Source: Rhizobium sp. SG_E_25_P2
Lineage (GTDB): Bacteria > Pseudomonadota > Alphaproteobacteria > Rhizobiales > Rhizobiaceae
Direction: 5' to 3'
DNA length: 64,000 nucleotides
Assembly (NCBI RefSeq): GCF_029892285.1
Contig: NZ_JARXVM010000004.1
Location: forward strand, 124,001-188,000
Below, piece by piece: positions 42,882-52,174 of the stretch; the stretch's first letter is position 1; each line of letters starts with the position of its first letter. The translations under genes were made by a program, and so were the position numbers. A model generated the notes under the pieces. The model saw only the letters and a list, made by a program, of their open reading frames with translations. It had not been told where the DNA came from and did not search any database.

Positions 42882-44069
42882 ATGATCATCAGCCTTCTCG
42901 GCGGCGCCGGCCTTATGGGCGCGGGCATCGTGCGCGACCTTCTTTCCGATCGCGCCATCATCGACATCAAGACCGTCCGAATCTGCGACGCGCAACGCGA
43001 GCGGATGGAGGCGCTGAAAGCCGAACTCGACGACATCAGGATCGAGCTTTTCGATCTCGACGTCACCAAGCCGGATGCGCTGGCCAGCGCTGTGGCTGGC
43101 GCCGATCTCTGCATCAACTGCGTGCCGACCCTGCTAGGCCACCAGATGACCATCTTCGAAGCCGCGCTGGCGGCCAAGGTCGCCTATATGGATCTCGGGG
43201 GCTTGGGCACCTACACCGTCAAGCAGATCGCCGAGCATGAGCGCTTCAAGGCGGCCGGCGTGACGGCGGTGGTCGGCTGCGGCGCCGATCCCGGCATGTC
43301 CAACGTCATCTGCCGCGCCGTCGCCGACGAACTCGACGAGATCGACACGATCAATCTCTATTGGGCGGCGGAACTGGTCGGCGAGGAGAACCCGGTTCTC
43401 GTGCCGCCCTATAGCGTCTCGACGGTGCTGGCCGAATACGCCCATGAAAGCACGCAGTTCTATGACGGCAAGCATGTGACCTGCCCGCCGATGAGCGGCT
43501 CTGAATATCTCGACCTTCCCGAGCCCTGGGGCCGGTGCGAATTCATGCATTCGCCGCATTCCGAACAGCTCACCGTGCCCTTGGCCGACGGCATTCGCGA
43601 AAAGGGTATCAAGGAATTTTCTTGGAAGCTGCATCTGCCGCATCGCGAGCATGAAGCCTGGGTCGGCCTCGTCAAAGCCGGTTTCGGCGATTTCGACGAT
43701 CCGGTCGAGGTTGGCGGCGTCAAGGTGCGTCCGCTCGACGTGCTCAACAAGGTCATCGAGCGCAATATCAAGAAGAACGCCGCCCGTATGCCGGAGCAGG
43801 AAAGCCACGAAATCCATTTCGCCATCGGCCGTGGCCGCAAGGATGGCGTCGCGCGCACGGTGACCGTCGAAGTCGTGGTCAAGCCGGATGCGATGTATGC
43901 GCCCTATGTCGACGCCTGCACCTCGATGAACGGTTCGATCGCCGCGCAACTGATCCTCGCCAATCCGAAAAAGCCGGGCGTCTGGGCGCCGGAAGCCTAT
44001 TTCGACATCCCGCCCTATTTCGTTGAATTGGAGAAGCGCAAGTTCATACTGTCGACGCGGGTTGAATAG
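42882..44069 (+). CDS. Saccharopine dehydrogenase-like NAD(P)-binding protein
   Basis: A 395-residue oxidoreductase. The Rossmann start is IISLLGGAGLMGAGIVRDLL, followed by VRICDAQRERMEAL, GADLCINCVPTLLGHQM near 80 and VVGCGADPGMSNVICRAVADEL near 130, which matches the saccharopine-dehydrogenase/carboxynorspermidine-synthase type. ATG 42882 has AGGAA 8 bp upstream. Enzymes of this family make or split secondary amines between amino acids and carbonyls. As last gene of the importer operon it may cleave or form an opine- or carboxyspermidine-like conjugate; this is inference. Confidence 0.85.
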   Translation: MIISLLGGAGLMGAGIVRDLLSDRAIIDIKTVRICDAQRERMEALKAELDDIRIELFDLDVTKPDALASAVAGADLCINCVPTLLGHQMTIFEAALAAKVAYMDLGGLGTYTVKQIAEHERFKAAGVTAVVGCGADPGMSNVICRAVADELDEIDTINLYWAAELVGEENPVLVPPYSVSTVLAEYAHESTQFYDGKHVTCPPMSGSEYLDLPEPWGRCEFMHSPHSEQLTVPLADGIREKGIKEFSWKLHLPHREHEAWVGLVKAGFGDFDDPVEVGGVKVRPLDVLNKVIERNIKKNAARMPEQESHEIHFAIGRGRKDGVARTVTVEVVVKPDAMYAPYVDACTSMNGSIAAQLILANPKKPGVWAPEAYFDIPPYFVELEKRKFILSTRVE

Positions 44070-44153
44070 GCGCGTTGCGTCCGGGGCCGGCAATCGCCTA
44101 TGTGACGTCTACGCCATGACGGCGCGACAGGCGATTCCCGGTCAGGATGCTCG

Positions 44154-46010
44154 ATGCACGAAAATAGAAGCACGGACAGGCTTTTTAGCGATCAAGGCCA
44201 GCGCAACCCGCTCTCGGTCCTGAAGGAAATCTACGGCTATCCTGCCTTTCGCGGCAAGCAGGCTGATGTCATCGAGACTGTCACCGCCGGCGGCGACGCC
44301 GTCGTGCTGTTTCCGACAGGGGCGGGCAAGTCACTCTGCTTTCAGATCCCGGCGCTGTGCCGCCCCGGTCTTGGCGTGGTGGTCTCGCCGCTGATCGCCT
44401 TGATGCGCGATCAGGTCGAGGCGCTCAAGCAGTTGGGCGTCCGCGCGGCCGCGCTGAATTCGGCCATGAGCCGCGAGGATTACCTTGACACTCGCCGCGC
44501 CATATCGCGCGGCGAACTGGATCTTCTCTATGTGACGCCGGAGCGCATCGTCACGCCGGCCTTCAAGGAACTGGTCGGGTCGTCCAAAATTTCGCTTTTT
44601 GCCATCGATGAGGCGCATTGCGTGTCGCAATGGGGCCATGACTTCCGGCCGGAATATCGCGAGCTCGGTAAGCTCGGTGAAGACTATCCTGGCGTGCCCA
44701 GAGTGGCGCTGACTGCCACCGCCGATCCGCATACCCGCGAGGACATCATCCGCGGCCTCGGCCTTGAGGGCGCGGAGGTCTTCACCACCTCGTTCGACCG
44801 CCCGAACATCTCTTATGAAATCGTCGAGCGCGACCAGCCGCGCCAGCAATTGCTGCAGTTCCTGTCGCGTCACAAGGGATCGAGCGGCATCGTCTATTGC
44901 TTGTCCCGCGCCAAGGTGGAAGACACCGCCGAATGGCTTGATGGTCAGGGCATCCGGGCGCTCGCTTACCACGCTGGCATGGACAGGGCTGTTCGCGACG
45001 CGCATCAGGACGCCTTTCTCAAGGAGGAAGATCTCTGCCTCGTCGCCACGGTCGCCTTCGGCATGGGCATCGACAAGCCGAATGTGCGCTATGTCGCCCA
45101 TCTCGACCTGCCGGGCTCGGTCGAGGCCTATTATCAGGAAACGGGCCGCGCGGGTCGCGACGGTCTGCCGTCCGACGTCTGGATGGCTTACGGCATGGCC
45201 GATGTCATCCAGCGCGGCCGCATGATCGATGAAGGCGGGGCAAGCGACGAGATCAAGCGCATCGAGCGCGGCAAGCTCAATGCGCTGCTCGCCATCTGCG
45301 AAACGGCAGGATGCCGGCGCCAGGCGATCCTCAATCATTTCGGCGAAGCCCATGCCGGCGGTTGCGGCAATTGCGACACCTGCTTGAAACCGGTCGACAC
45401 CTGGGACGGCACCGAGGCCGCCATCAAGGCGCTGGCCGCCGTCTATCGTACCGGCGAGCGTTTTGGCGTCGGCCATCTCATCGACGTGCTCTTGGGCGTC
45501 GTCAATGAGAAAACTCAACGCTTCGGCCATGTCGACATGCCGGTGTTTGGCGTTGGCAAGGACATCGCGGCCAAGACCTGGCAATCGGTCTATCGGCAGC
45601 TGCTCGCGGCCGGCTATGTCGGCGTCGATCACAGCGCTTTCGGCGCGATCAAGCTCGACGAGCGGGCGCGCGCGGTGTTTCGCAAGGAAGAAACAGTGCG
45701 CTTCCGCGTCGACCGTCCCACCAAGGGCAAGGCGGCGCGCAAGGCGTCAGCCAGTTCCAGCCAGGCCCGCTCGTCGCTTGATGTCGCTGATGGCGAGCTG
45801 TTCGAGGCGCTGAGGGCCGCGCGCAGCGCCATTGCCAGGGAGCTCGCTATCCCGCCTTATCTCGTCTTTCCAGACACGACGCTCGTGGCGCTCGCCACCG
45901 ACCGACCTGATACGCCCGAAGCCATGCTGGCTATCTCCGGCGTCGGCCAATCCAAGCTGGAAAAGTATGGCGAGGCCTTTCTGGCGGTGATTGCAGAGCA
46001 TCAAAGATAG
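44154..46010 (+). CDS. recQ: ATP-dependent DNA helicase RecQ
   Basis: A 618-residue 3'-5' DNA helicase for recombination and repair. Walker A is PTGAGKS at 54-60, DEAH at 152-155 inside the aromatic-rich [18 protein letters not shown], and helicase motif VI is [10 protein letters not shown] near 330. The RecQ zinc site follows, with CGNCDTC near 402, then the RQC winged helix and a C-terminal HRDC domain ([15 protein letters not shown] near 560). AGGA lies 8 bp before ATG 44154. It seems unrelated to the catabolic genes on either side. Confidence 0.95.
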   Translation: MHENRSTDRLFSDQGQRNPLSVLKEIYGYPAFRGKQADVIETVTAGGDAVVLFPTGAGKSLCFQIPALCRPGLGVVVSPLIALMRDQVEALKQLGVRAAALNSAMSREDYLDTRRAISRGELDLLYVTPERIVTPAFKELVGSSKISLFAIDEAHCVSQWGHDFRPEYRELGKLGEDYPGVPRVALTATADPHTREDIIRGLGLEGAEVFTTSFDRPNISYEIVERDQPRQQLLQFLSRHKGSSGIVYCLSRAKVEDTAEWLDGQGIRALAYHAGMDRAVRDAHQDAFLKEEDLCLVATVAFGMGIDKPNVRYVAHLDLPGSVEAYYQETGRAGRDGLPSDVWMAYGMADVIQRGRMIDEGGASDEIKRIERGKLNALLAICETAGCRRQAILNHFGEAHAGGCGNCDTCLKPVDTWDGTEAAIKALAAVYRTGERFGVGHLIDVLLGVVNEKTQRFGHVDMPVFGVGKDIAAKTWQSVYRQLLAAGYVGVDHSAFGAIKLDERARAVFRKEETVRFRVDRPTKGKAARKASASSSQARSSLDVADGELFEALRAARSAIARELAIPPYLVFPDTTLVALATDRPDTPEAMLAISGVGQSKLEKYGEAFLAVIAEHQR

Positions 46011-46014
46011 GTCT

Positions 46015-46044
46015 TTGACTTTTGTCAGCGTTCGTGAATAATGT
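46015..46044 (+). promoter_or_regulatory. Promoter of the sorC-type regulator
   Basis: TTGACT (46015-46020), 18-bp spacer, TAATGT (46039-46044). The -35 lies in a small palindrome, TGAC-TTTT-GTCA, and an ATGTCA half-site overlaps the -10. ATGTCA is also the half-site of the mtn operator at 53724-53746, so autoregulation is possible. Confidence 0.45.
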
Positions 46045-46077
46045 CAGAAACGCTGCGCAAAGGGAGATGCGAGGGAC

Positions 46078-47037
46078 ATGCGGTCCACAGACCAGATCAT
46101 GCACAAGGCCGCCTGGCTTTATTACATGCACGGGCTCCGGCAGGACGAGGTCGCCAAGCAGCTCAATATTTCTCGCGCCTCGATCGCCACCTATCTCAGG
46201 CGCGCCCGCGAGATCGGCATCGTCAATATCTCCACGTCGACGCAGCTGTTCTCTGATGACGTTCTGGCGCGCAAGCTCGAAGACGCGCTGAGCCTGGAGA
46301 CCGTCTGGATCGTGCCGGAGGACCGGTTGGCCATCGATCCGGCGGCGGAAATGCCTGTTGTGGCGGCCGCCGTCTTTCTCGAACTGATCAACAAGGGCGA
46401 CCGGATCGGCGTGGCCTGGGGCCGGACGGTCTATCATCTCGCCGATGTCATGCCCTATGCCGATCTCCAAGGCGTCACCGTCGTGCAACTCTGCGGCAAT
46501 CTCGGCGCGCCCTATAATTACCGTCCCGACCAGTGCACGACAGAAATCGGCCGGCGGCTCAATGCTGAAGGCATCAATCTCTATGCGCCGCTGGTGCTGA
46601 GTTCCGAGCGCCTGGCGAGCGATCTGCGCAACGAGCCTGTCATCCGCGAACAGCTCGCCTCGATCGCCGACTGTCAGCTGGTGCTCTATTCGGTCGGCGG
46701 CATCGAAAGCGACAGCCATCTGGTGCGCTGCGGCGCACTGACGCCAGAGGAAATGCAGGCTCTAGGAGAGGGCGGCGCGGGAGGGGTCATCGCCGGCCAG
46801 GTCATCGATCATGAGGGCCGCTGGCTCGACTGTCCGCACAATCGCCGCTGCATTTCGGCGGATCTGGAGATCATCAAGACGATCCCCAAGCGGATGATGG
46901 TGGTGGAGGAGGATTCCAAATTCCAGCCGCTGGTGGCCGCCATCAAGGGCGGCTTCGTCTCGCATCTCGTGGTGACGCATTCCATGGCGATGCGGCTTCT
47001 GGCCCGCTGGGAGGCTGAGGGACCACAGCGCAGCTGA
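46078..47037 (+). CDS. SorC/DeoR-type sugar-binding transcriptional regulator
   Basis: A 319-residue regulator. The helix-turn-helix is near residues 18-45 (LRQDEVAKQLNISRASIATYLRRAREIGIV). The rest is a SorC-type phosphosugar-binding domain with GVAWGRTVYHLADVMP near 108, VVQLCGNLGAPYN near 132 and VLYSVGGIES near 202. Such proteins sense a phosphorylated pentose or hexose intermediate. It is 66 bp upstream of the aldolase gene and is the only sugar regulator near the mtn and ABC genes, so it is their most likely controller. Confidence 0.9.
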   Translation: MRSTDQIMHKAAWLYYMHGLRQDEVAKQLNISRASIATYLRRAREIGIVNISTSTQLFSDDVLARKLEDALSLETVWIVPEDRLAIDPAAEMPVVAAAVFLELINKGDRIGVAWGRTVYHLADVMPYADLQGVTVVQLCGNLGAPYNYRPDQCTTEIGRRLNAEGINLYAPLVLSSERLASDLRNEPVIREQLASIADCQLVLYSVGGIESDSHLVRCGALTPEEMQALGEGGAGGVIAGQVIDHEGRWLDCPHNRRCISADLEIIKTIPKRMMVVEEDSKFQPLVAAIKGGFVSHLVVTHSMAMRLLARWEAEGPQRS

Positions 47038-47057
47038 GAGCTAGGCAATTAGAATTC

Positions 47058-47083
47058 TCCGCCCGGCCCGGATGCCGGGCGGA
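47058..47083 (+). promoter_or_regulatory. Hairpin between regulator and aldolase genes
   Basis: A perfect stem with CCGCCCGGC / GCCGGGCGG arms (10 bp with the flanking T-A pair) and a 6-nt loop, without a T-run. It ends about 20 bp before the aldolase start and could modulate its translation or stabilise the processed message. Confidence 0.5.
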
Positions 47084-47103
47084 ATCATGTTGAGGAGGAA
47101 ACT

Positions 47104-49158
47104 ATGGACAATCTCTGGAACGACCAGGACGCCGAGCGCATGGTCGAAACCTATGCGCCCAAGGGCGTCAATCGCGATCTCGCGCTGCGCACCTATACGA
47201 CGCGACTTCTCGGCGGCGTGCCGAAACTCGTTCTGCATGGCGGCGGCAATACGTCGGTCAAGACCACCGTCACCGATCTGGTCGGCGATGAATGGGACGT
47301 GCTCTGCGTCAAGGGCAGCGGCTGGGACATGGGAGTCATCGAGCCCGCTGGCCTGCCGGCGGTCAAGATCGCGCCGCTGCTCAAGGCCCGCAAGCTCGAT
47401 CGTCTGTCAGACGAAGACATGGTGACGCTGCAGCGCGCCAATCTCATCGATCCATCCTCGCCCAATCCCTCGGTGGAAGCGCTTCTGCACGCCTTCATTC
47501 CGCATAAATTCGTCGATCACACCCATTCCACCGGCGTGCTCGCGATTGCAGATCTCTCCGACAGCATGGCGCGCAGCAAGGAACTCTATGGCGACAAGAT
47601 GGGCTATGTGCCCTATGTCATGCCGGGCTTCGCGCTCGCCAAACTGGCCGCCGAAGTCTATGACCGGAATCCAGACGTCGAGGGGCTGATCCTCGACAAG
47701 CATGGCATCTTCACCTTCGGCGCGACTGCGAAGGAAGCCTATGACCGGATGATCCACTATGTGAGCATGGCCGAGGACTATGTCCGCGCCCATGGCCGCA
47801 ACCCCTTCACGCCTGTGACGCTGCCGAGCGCGCTCGCCAAGCCCGAGGATATCGCGCCGATGCTGCGCGGAGCCGTCGCCGTGCCCAAGGGCGAGGGCCG
47901 TTTCGACCGCATGGTCAGCGCGTTCCGCACCTCTCCCGACATCCTCGCTTTCGTCAACGCGGCCGAGGTCGAAGACATGGCGCGACGCGGCGTGTCGACG
48001 CCGGATCTCTCCATCCGCATCAAGACCGGACCGGTGGTGCTGGCCGCGCCCGAAGCCGGCAAGCTCGACGCCTACAAGTCCGACATCGCCGCCCGCGTTG
48101 CCGGCTTCATCGAGGATTACACCAATTATTTCAAGGCCAATGACGGCCGCGACGGCGTCAAGAAGATCATGCTCGATCCCATGCCGCGCCTGACGCTGGT
48201 TCCCGGTCTCGGCCTGTTCGGCCATGGCCGCACGCTGAAGGACGCGAAGATCGCCGCAGATGTCGCGGAAACCTGGATCGAGACCGCCCGCGACGCCGAA
48301 TCCATCGGCCGTTTCGAGCCTGTCAGCAAGCCTGACCTCTTCGATCTCGAATATTGGTCTCTGGAACAGGCCAAGCTCGCCGGCGCCAAGCCGAAGCCGT
48401 TCACCGGTCAGGTGGCGCTGGTCACCGGCGGCGCGGGCGCGATCGGCGCGGCTGTCGCCAAGGCCTTCGCCCGCGAAGGCGCCCATGTCGTGGTGCTCGA
48501 TCTCGATGGCGCCAAGGCTGCGGATGCGGCCAAGGCGGCCGGCAATATGTCGATCGGCGTCGCCTGCGACGTCACCGACCCGGCGTCGGTTCGCGCCGCT
48601 TTCGATAAGGCTGTCGCGACCTATGGCGGCGTCGATATCGTGATATCCAATGCCGGCGCGGCCTGGGAGAGCCCGATCGCCACCATGGACGATGCACTGC
48701 TGCGCAAGAGTTTCGAACTCAACTTCTTCGCTCATCAGACCGTGGCGCAGAATGCTGTGCGCATCATGAAGGAGCAGGGCACGGGCGGCGCGCTTCTGTT
48801 CAACGCCAGCAAGCAGGCAATCAATCCGGGCGCAAAATTCGGCGCTTACGGTCTGGCCAAGGCGGCGACCTTGTTCCTGTCGCGGCAATATGCGCTGGAG
48901 CATGGCGCTGCCGGCATCCGCGTCAACGCGGTGAATGCCGACCGGATCCGCTCCGGCCTGCTCAACGACGATATGATCGCCAACCGCGCCGCAGCCCGCG
49001 GCCTGTCCGTCAAGGATTACATGGGCGGCAATCTGCTCGGCCTCGAAGTGACCGCCGAGGATGTCGCCCAGGCCTTCGTCCACCATGCCCTGGCGGAGCG
49101 GACAACGGCCGATGTCACGACCGTGGATGGCGGGAATATTGCCGCGATCCTGAGGTAA
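47104..49158 (+). CDS. Bifunctional class II aldolase / short-chain dehydrogenase
   Basis: A 684-residue fusion of the type annotated rhamnulose-1-phosphate aldolase/alcohol dehydrogenase. The aldolase part, to about residue 430, has LHGGGNTSVK near 40, CVKGSGWDMG near 63 and the zinc motif KFVDHTHSTGVLAI near 136. The dehydrogenase part starts near 435 with VALVTGGAGAIGAAVAKAF and has the catalytic YGLAK near 580. AGGAGG precedes ATG 47104. Family members split a ketose-1-phosphate to DHAP and an aldehyde, then oxidise the aldehyde. Beside mtnK and mtnA, 5-methylthioribulose-1-phosphate or 5-deoxyribulose-1-phosphate is a better candidate substrate than rhamnulose phosphate. Confidence 0.9.
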   Translation: MDNLWNDQDAERMVETYAPKGVNRDLALRTYTTRLLGGVPKLVLHGGGNTSVKTTVTDLVGDEWDVLCVKGSGWDMGVIEPAGLPAVKIAPLLKARKLDRLSDEDMVTLQRANLIDPSSPNPSVEALLHAFIPHKFVDHTHSTGVLAIADLSDSMARSKELYGDKMGYVPYVMPGFALAKLAAEVYDRNPDVEGLILDKHGIFTFGATAKEAYDRMIHYVSMAEDYVRAHGRNPFTPVTLPSALAKPEDIAPMLRGAVAVPKGEGRFDRMVSAFRTSPDILAFVNAAEVEDMARRGVSTPDLSIRIKTGPVVLAAPEAGKLDAYKSDIAARVAGFIEDYTNYFKANDGRDGVKKIMLDPMPRLTLVPGLGLFGHGRTLKDAKIAADVAETWIETARDAESIGRFEPVSKPDLFDLEYWSLEQAKLAGAKPKPFTGQVALVTGGAGAIGAAVAKAFAREGAHVVVLDLDGAKAADAAKAAGNMSIGVACDVTDPASVRAAFDKAVATYGGVDIVISNAGAAWESPIATMDDALLRKSFELNFFAHQTVAQNAVRIMKEQGTGGALLFNASKQAINPGAKFGAYGLAKAATLFLSRQYALEHGAAGIRVNAVNADRIRSGLLNDDMIANRAAARGLSVKDYMGGNLLGLEVTAEDVAQAFVHHALAERTTADVTTVDGGNIAAILR

Positions 49159-49167
49159 CCGGCTCCG

Positions 49168-49584
49168 TTAGCCCAGATCAGTATGTATGAAATCGTTCCC
49201 CTTGTAGAGGAGGGGAACGCGTTCAGCCTTTGCGCATGCATAGCTGAAACAGTCGCCAAGATTTAGGCTTGCGCGATGGCCGACTACTTTGCCGTACACA
49301 CGAGCAGCCATCAAGGCAAGCACGCCAATCTCGGTTGTGATACCAACTTCCCGAACGCCAATTTCAACGAGCATTCCATTCACGAGCATTTCAGCTTCAC
49401 CAAGGGCTTGCCCTCGGTTGTTGGCGTATGAGTCTGGACTTCGAGCAAAAGCAAGAACGGCTTCAAATTTTGAGAGTGGAGAAACCAAAAACTCCCCAGA
49501 GCACTCGTCCATGCGATCCGCAATGGCTTTCCACCCCGGCTCCCGCGCAAGAAGCGCAACGATGACCGAAGCGTCCAAGAACAT
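49168..49584 (-). CDS. vapC: VapC-type PIN-domain toxin ribonuclease
   Basis: A 138-residue PIN nuclease. The acidic set is present: D4 in MFLDASVIVALL, glutamate in SKFEAVLAF near residue 41, and aspartate in LNLGDCFSYACAKAERVPLLYKGNDFIHTDL near 110 and 129. Its ATG overlaps the antitoxin stop by one base (TAATG). The pair is placed between the aldolase and ABC genes and is lower in GC than its surroundings, which suggests insertion. Confidence 0.92.
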   Translation of the reverse strand: MFLDASVIVALLAREPGWKAIADRMDECSGEFLVSPLSKFEAVLAFARSPDSYANNRGQALGEAEMLVNGMLVEIGVREVGITTEIGVLALMAARVYGKVVGHRASLNLGDCFSYACAKAERVPLLYKGNDFIHTDLG

Positions 49585-49829
49585 TAGATGTCACCCCACA
49601 TCTCGTCGAAGAACGCCTTCATATCAAAATTCGGATCACGGGGCCCCATCTTCGCTGCCAGCGCTTGCGACGCAGCGAGCCGTTCGCGCATCGGCCTCTT
49701 TTCGCTGACGCGCCTCAGTTCATTTTCAAGCGCTTGCTTGACGGCATCCTTCTTGGTCGGCGCGTTGGTCACCTTTTGAAGCTCGCTTGCCAAAGCATCG
49801 ACTGTCTCGTCGCGAATGAATAGAGCCAT
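49584..49829 (-). CDS. vapB: VapB-type antitoxin
   Basis: An 81-residue antitoxin of the Rv0623/PSK type. It starts MALFIRDETVDALASELQ, followed by a ribbon-helix-helix-like region to about 45 (TKKDAVKQALENELRR) and a toxin-binding tail RDPNFDMKAFFDEMWGDI. GGAGG lies 7 bp before ATG 49829. It is expressed ahead of vapC and should neutralise it and repress the promoter. Confidence 0.9.
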   Translation of the reverse strand: MALFIRDETVDALASELQKVTNAPTKKDAVKQALENELRRVSEKRPMRERLAASQALAAKMGPRDPNFDMKAFFDEMWGDI

Positions 49830-49922
49830 GAAGAGCCCTCCAGATATCTCTCTTCTCATAGCAGATAGATGGGCGTGGTAAAATGCCTCGCTCAGAGATG
49901 AGCCGCCCAAGCTCTCAAAAGC

Positions 49923-49955
49923 AAAAAAGCCCAGCCGGGGCGAACCGGCTGGGCT
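49923..49955 (-). terminator. Rho-independent terminator of the ribose-type ABC operon end
   Basis: Perfect 11-bp stem AGCCCAGCCGG / CCGGCTGGGCT with a 6-nt loop, followed on the minus strand by TTTTTT. It starts 27 bp after the binding-protein stop. Confidence 0.92.
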
Positions 49956-49981
49956 CATTTTACATGCCGTCGAACTTAAAC

Positions 49982-51031
49982 TTACTTCGCGTTCGGGTTC
50001 GGCATCCAGGCGGGCATTACGACATCGGCATGGGCGAACTGCGGCAATTTCGCGCCGAGTTCCTCGACATTCTTGATGTCCTTGTCGAGCAGATCCTTCT
50101 GGGTGATCAGCGTCGGCGGAACGATGACGCTTTTGCCGGGGTCTTCGCCGGTGAGCATCATGGCCAGCGCGCGGACCGATACCTGGCCGACGACTGCGGG
50201 ATTGGTGGCGGCGGTGGCGGCCCAGGCGGAGCCCGGTTCGCGCATCGCGGCGATGTCGGAGGTCGAGATGTCGGCGGAATAGATCTTCACGCTGGAGGAC
50301 ATGCCGGCTTCGTCGACGGCGATCTTCACGCCCTTGGCGAATTCGTCATAGGGCGCGAACATCACGGTGATGTCGGGATTGGCCGAAATGACCGAACGCG
50401 CCTGGTTGGCGACGGAGTTGGCGATCGGATTGTCGAGCGTACCGAACATCGCCTTTTCCTTGATGCCCGGATATTTCGCCTTGAACTCTTTCCAGGTTTC
50501 GTCGCGGCGGTCGAGCGGCGCGATGCCGGCGACATAGACATAGCCGGCGTTGAAGCTCTCGCCATTGTCCTTGATCGCCTGTTCAAGGGCGAGACGGGCG
50601 AGGTCGCGGTCGGACTGTTCGATCTGCGGGATCTTGTCGTTTTCGACATTGACGTCAAAAGCCACGACCTTGATGCCGGCGGCCACTGCGCGCTGGGCGG
50701 CTTCCTTCATGGATTCGGTCAGGCCGTGCTGGATGATGATGCCCTGCACGCCCATGGCGATGGCCTGGTCGACCATGTCAGCTTGGAGTGCGGCGTCCTG
50801 ACGGCTGTCGAGCACGCGCAGGTCGATGCCGAGCGCCTTGGACTGGGCTTCCACGCCCGCCAGATAGGACTGGAAGAAATCGCCGGTCGAGAGATAGCGG
50901 ACCAGCGCGATCTTGGCGCCGGGCTTGTCGAACGGGGCGGGCATATCGGCTGCGAGTGCCGCGCCTCCCAACGCGGCGGCGCCGATGACGCCGAGGGTGA
51001 GTTTTCCGAGCAGTCTGCGGGTGATCGTCAT
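49982..51031 (-). CDS. Ribose-type ABC transporter substrate-binding protein
   Basis: A 349-residue periplasmic binding protein of the RbsB type. The signal (LLGKLTLGVIGAAALGGAALA) ends near 28. The fold is visible in IALVRYLSTGDFFQSYLAGVEAQSKALGIDLRVLDSRQDA near 40-80, GVQGIIIQHG near 95, VVAFDVNVEN near 122, and TVMFAPYDEFAKGV near 217. The gene ends the operon ATPase - permease - binding protein, an unusual order since binding proteins usually come first. Divergent from mtnK, it probably binds 5-methylthioribose or another free pentose. Confidence 0.9.
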   Translation of the reverse strand: MTITRRLLGKLTLGVIGAAALGGAALAADMPAPFDKPGAKIALVRYLSTGDFFQSYLAGVEAQSKALGIDLRVLDSRQDAALQADMVDQAIAMGVQGIIIQHGLTESMKEAAQRAVAAGIKVVAFDVNVENDKIPQIEQSDRDLARLALEQAIKDNGESFNAGYVYVAGIAPLDRRDETWKEFKAKYPGIKEKAMFGTLDNPIANSVANQARSVISANPDITVMFAPYDEFAKGVKIAVDEAGMSSSVKIYSADISTSDIAAMREPGSAWAATAATNPAVVGQVSVRALAMMLTGEDPGKSVIVPPTLITQKDLLDKDIKNVEELGAKLPQFAHADVVMPAWMPNPNAK

Positions 51032-51071
51032 AGGGCTCCTCCACTTATTGACGGTCTGGTGTCTGTTCTTG

Positions 51072-51105
51072 CGCCTGCCGTCGGATAAAAGTCCTGCGGC
51101 AGGCG
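51072..51105 (-). promoter_or_regulatory. Intercistronic hairpin before the binding-protein gene
   Basis: Perfect 9-bp stem CGCCTGCCG / CGGCAGGCG with a 16-nt loop, between permease and binding-protein genes; no T-run. It could protect the binding-protein message from 5' decay and so raise its level. Confidence 0.5.
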
Positions 51106-51119
51106 ATGGTCCGGGCCGG

Positions 51120-52172
51120 TCACCGCTTGCGGTGCGACAGCGCGAAGGTGAAGACGAGAGCGACGACGAGCACGCCGCCCTTGACGAAATCCTGGGTGTA
51201 ATAGGGCGCGTTCATCATCGTCAGGCCCTGCAAGAGCACGCCGACAAACAATGCGCCGATTGCTGTGCCGAAGGCGTTGGGCTTGGCCGCGCCGAGCACC
51301 GCGAAACCGATCAGCGCCGCCGCGACCGCATCCAGCAAAAGATTGTTGCCCGAGGCGATGTCGCCGCGTCCCAGGCGGGCGGCAAGCAGGATGCCGCCGA
51401 TCGAGGCGAAGACGCCGGAGATGACATAGGCGCTGATCTTGTAGGCGTTGACCGGCGCGCCGGCGAGCGAGGCAGCGCGCTCATTCGAGCCGACGGCGTA
51501 CATCATGCGGCCGAAGCGGGTGTATTCGAGGAAGAACCAGATGACGATCGCCAGCACGATCAACACCACCACCGACACCGGCAACAGGTTCGGCAGGATG
51601 AAATCGAAGCGATGGCGGCCGAGCGCCAGGAAGGCGGGCGAGAACGTGCCGTTCGCCACGGTTCCATCCGGCAGGCTCATGCCGGTGGCGATCGAGCGGC
51701 CCTCGGTTGGAATGCGCTGCAGGCCGACCAGCAGGAACATCATGCCGAGCGTCGCCAGGAGATCCGGCACGCGCATATAGACAATCAGCACACTGTTGAC
51801 GAGGCCGACGGCGACGCCGATCAGAATGCAGACGAGGGTGGCGGTCATCGCATCGCCGCCCATCACCACCATCACATAGGACGAGGCCATCATCGCCGTG
51901 GTGGCGACCGAGCCGATCGACAAGTCGAAGCCGCCCACCACCAGCGTGGCGGTGACGCCCAACGCCAGAATGCCGGTGATCGACACCGATTGCAGGATGA
52001 AGACGGCGCTTTGCGGCGAAGCGAAGCCGTCGGTCGACACGCAGAAGAACAGGATGAGGCCGAGCAGCAGCACGAGGAAGCCATATTTGATGGCGAGCTC
52101 GCGGCCGGTCAGCTTGCGGGCCTGCATCGGCCGGTGGGTGAGGGGGGACGTGACGTTCGTCTGTTCGGTCAT
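51120..52172 (-). CDS. Ribose-type ABC transporter permease
   Basis: A 350-residue RbsC-class permease with about ten hydrophobic segments. Family motifs are LGVTATLVVGGFDLSIGSVATTAMMASS near residue 70 and YAVGSNERAASLAGAPVNAYKISAYVISG near 225. It starts 2 bp after the ATPase stop. Confidence 0.93.
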   Translation of the reverse strand: MTEQTNVTSPLTHRPMQARKLTGRELAIKYGFLVLLLGLILFFCVSTDGFASPQSAVFILQSVSITGILALGVTATLVVGGFDLSIGSVATTAMMASSYVMVVMGGDAMTATLVCILIGVAVGLVNSVLIVYMRVPDLLATLGMMFLLVGLQRIPTEGRSIATGMSLPDGTVANGTFSPAFLALGRHRFDFILPNLLPVSVVVLIVLAIVIWFFLEYTRFGRMMYAVGSNERAASLAGAPVNAYKISAYVISGVFASIGGILLAARLGRGDIASGNNLLLDAVAAALIGFAVLGAAKPNAFGTAIGALFVGVLLQGLTMMNAPYYTQDFVKGGVLVVALVFTFALSHRKR

Positions 52173-52174
52173 GA

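Noticed and set aside
44085-44145. Inverted repeat between the saccharopine-dehydrogenase-like gene and recQ as terminator
   Set aside because: The arms are only 8 bp apart from weak inner pairing, the loop is long and no T-run follows.
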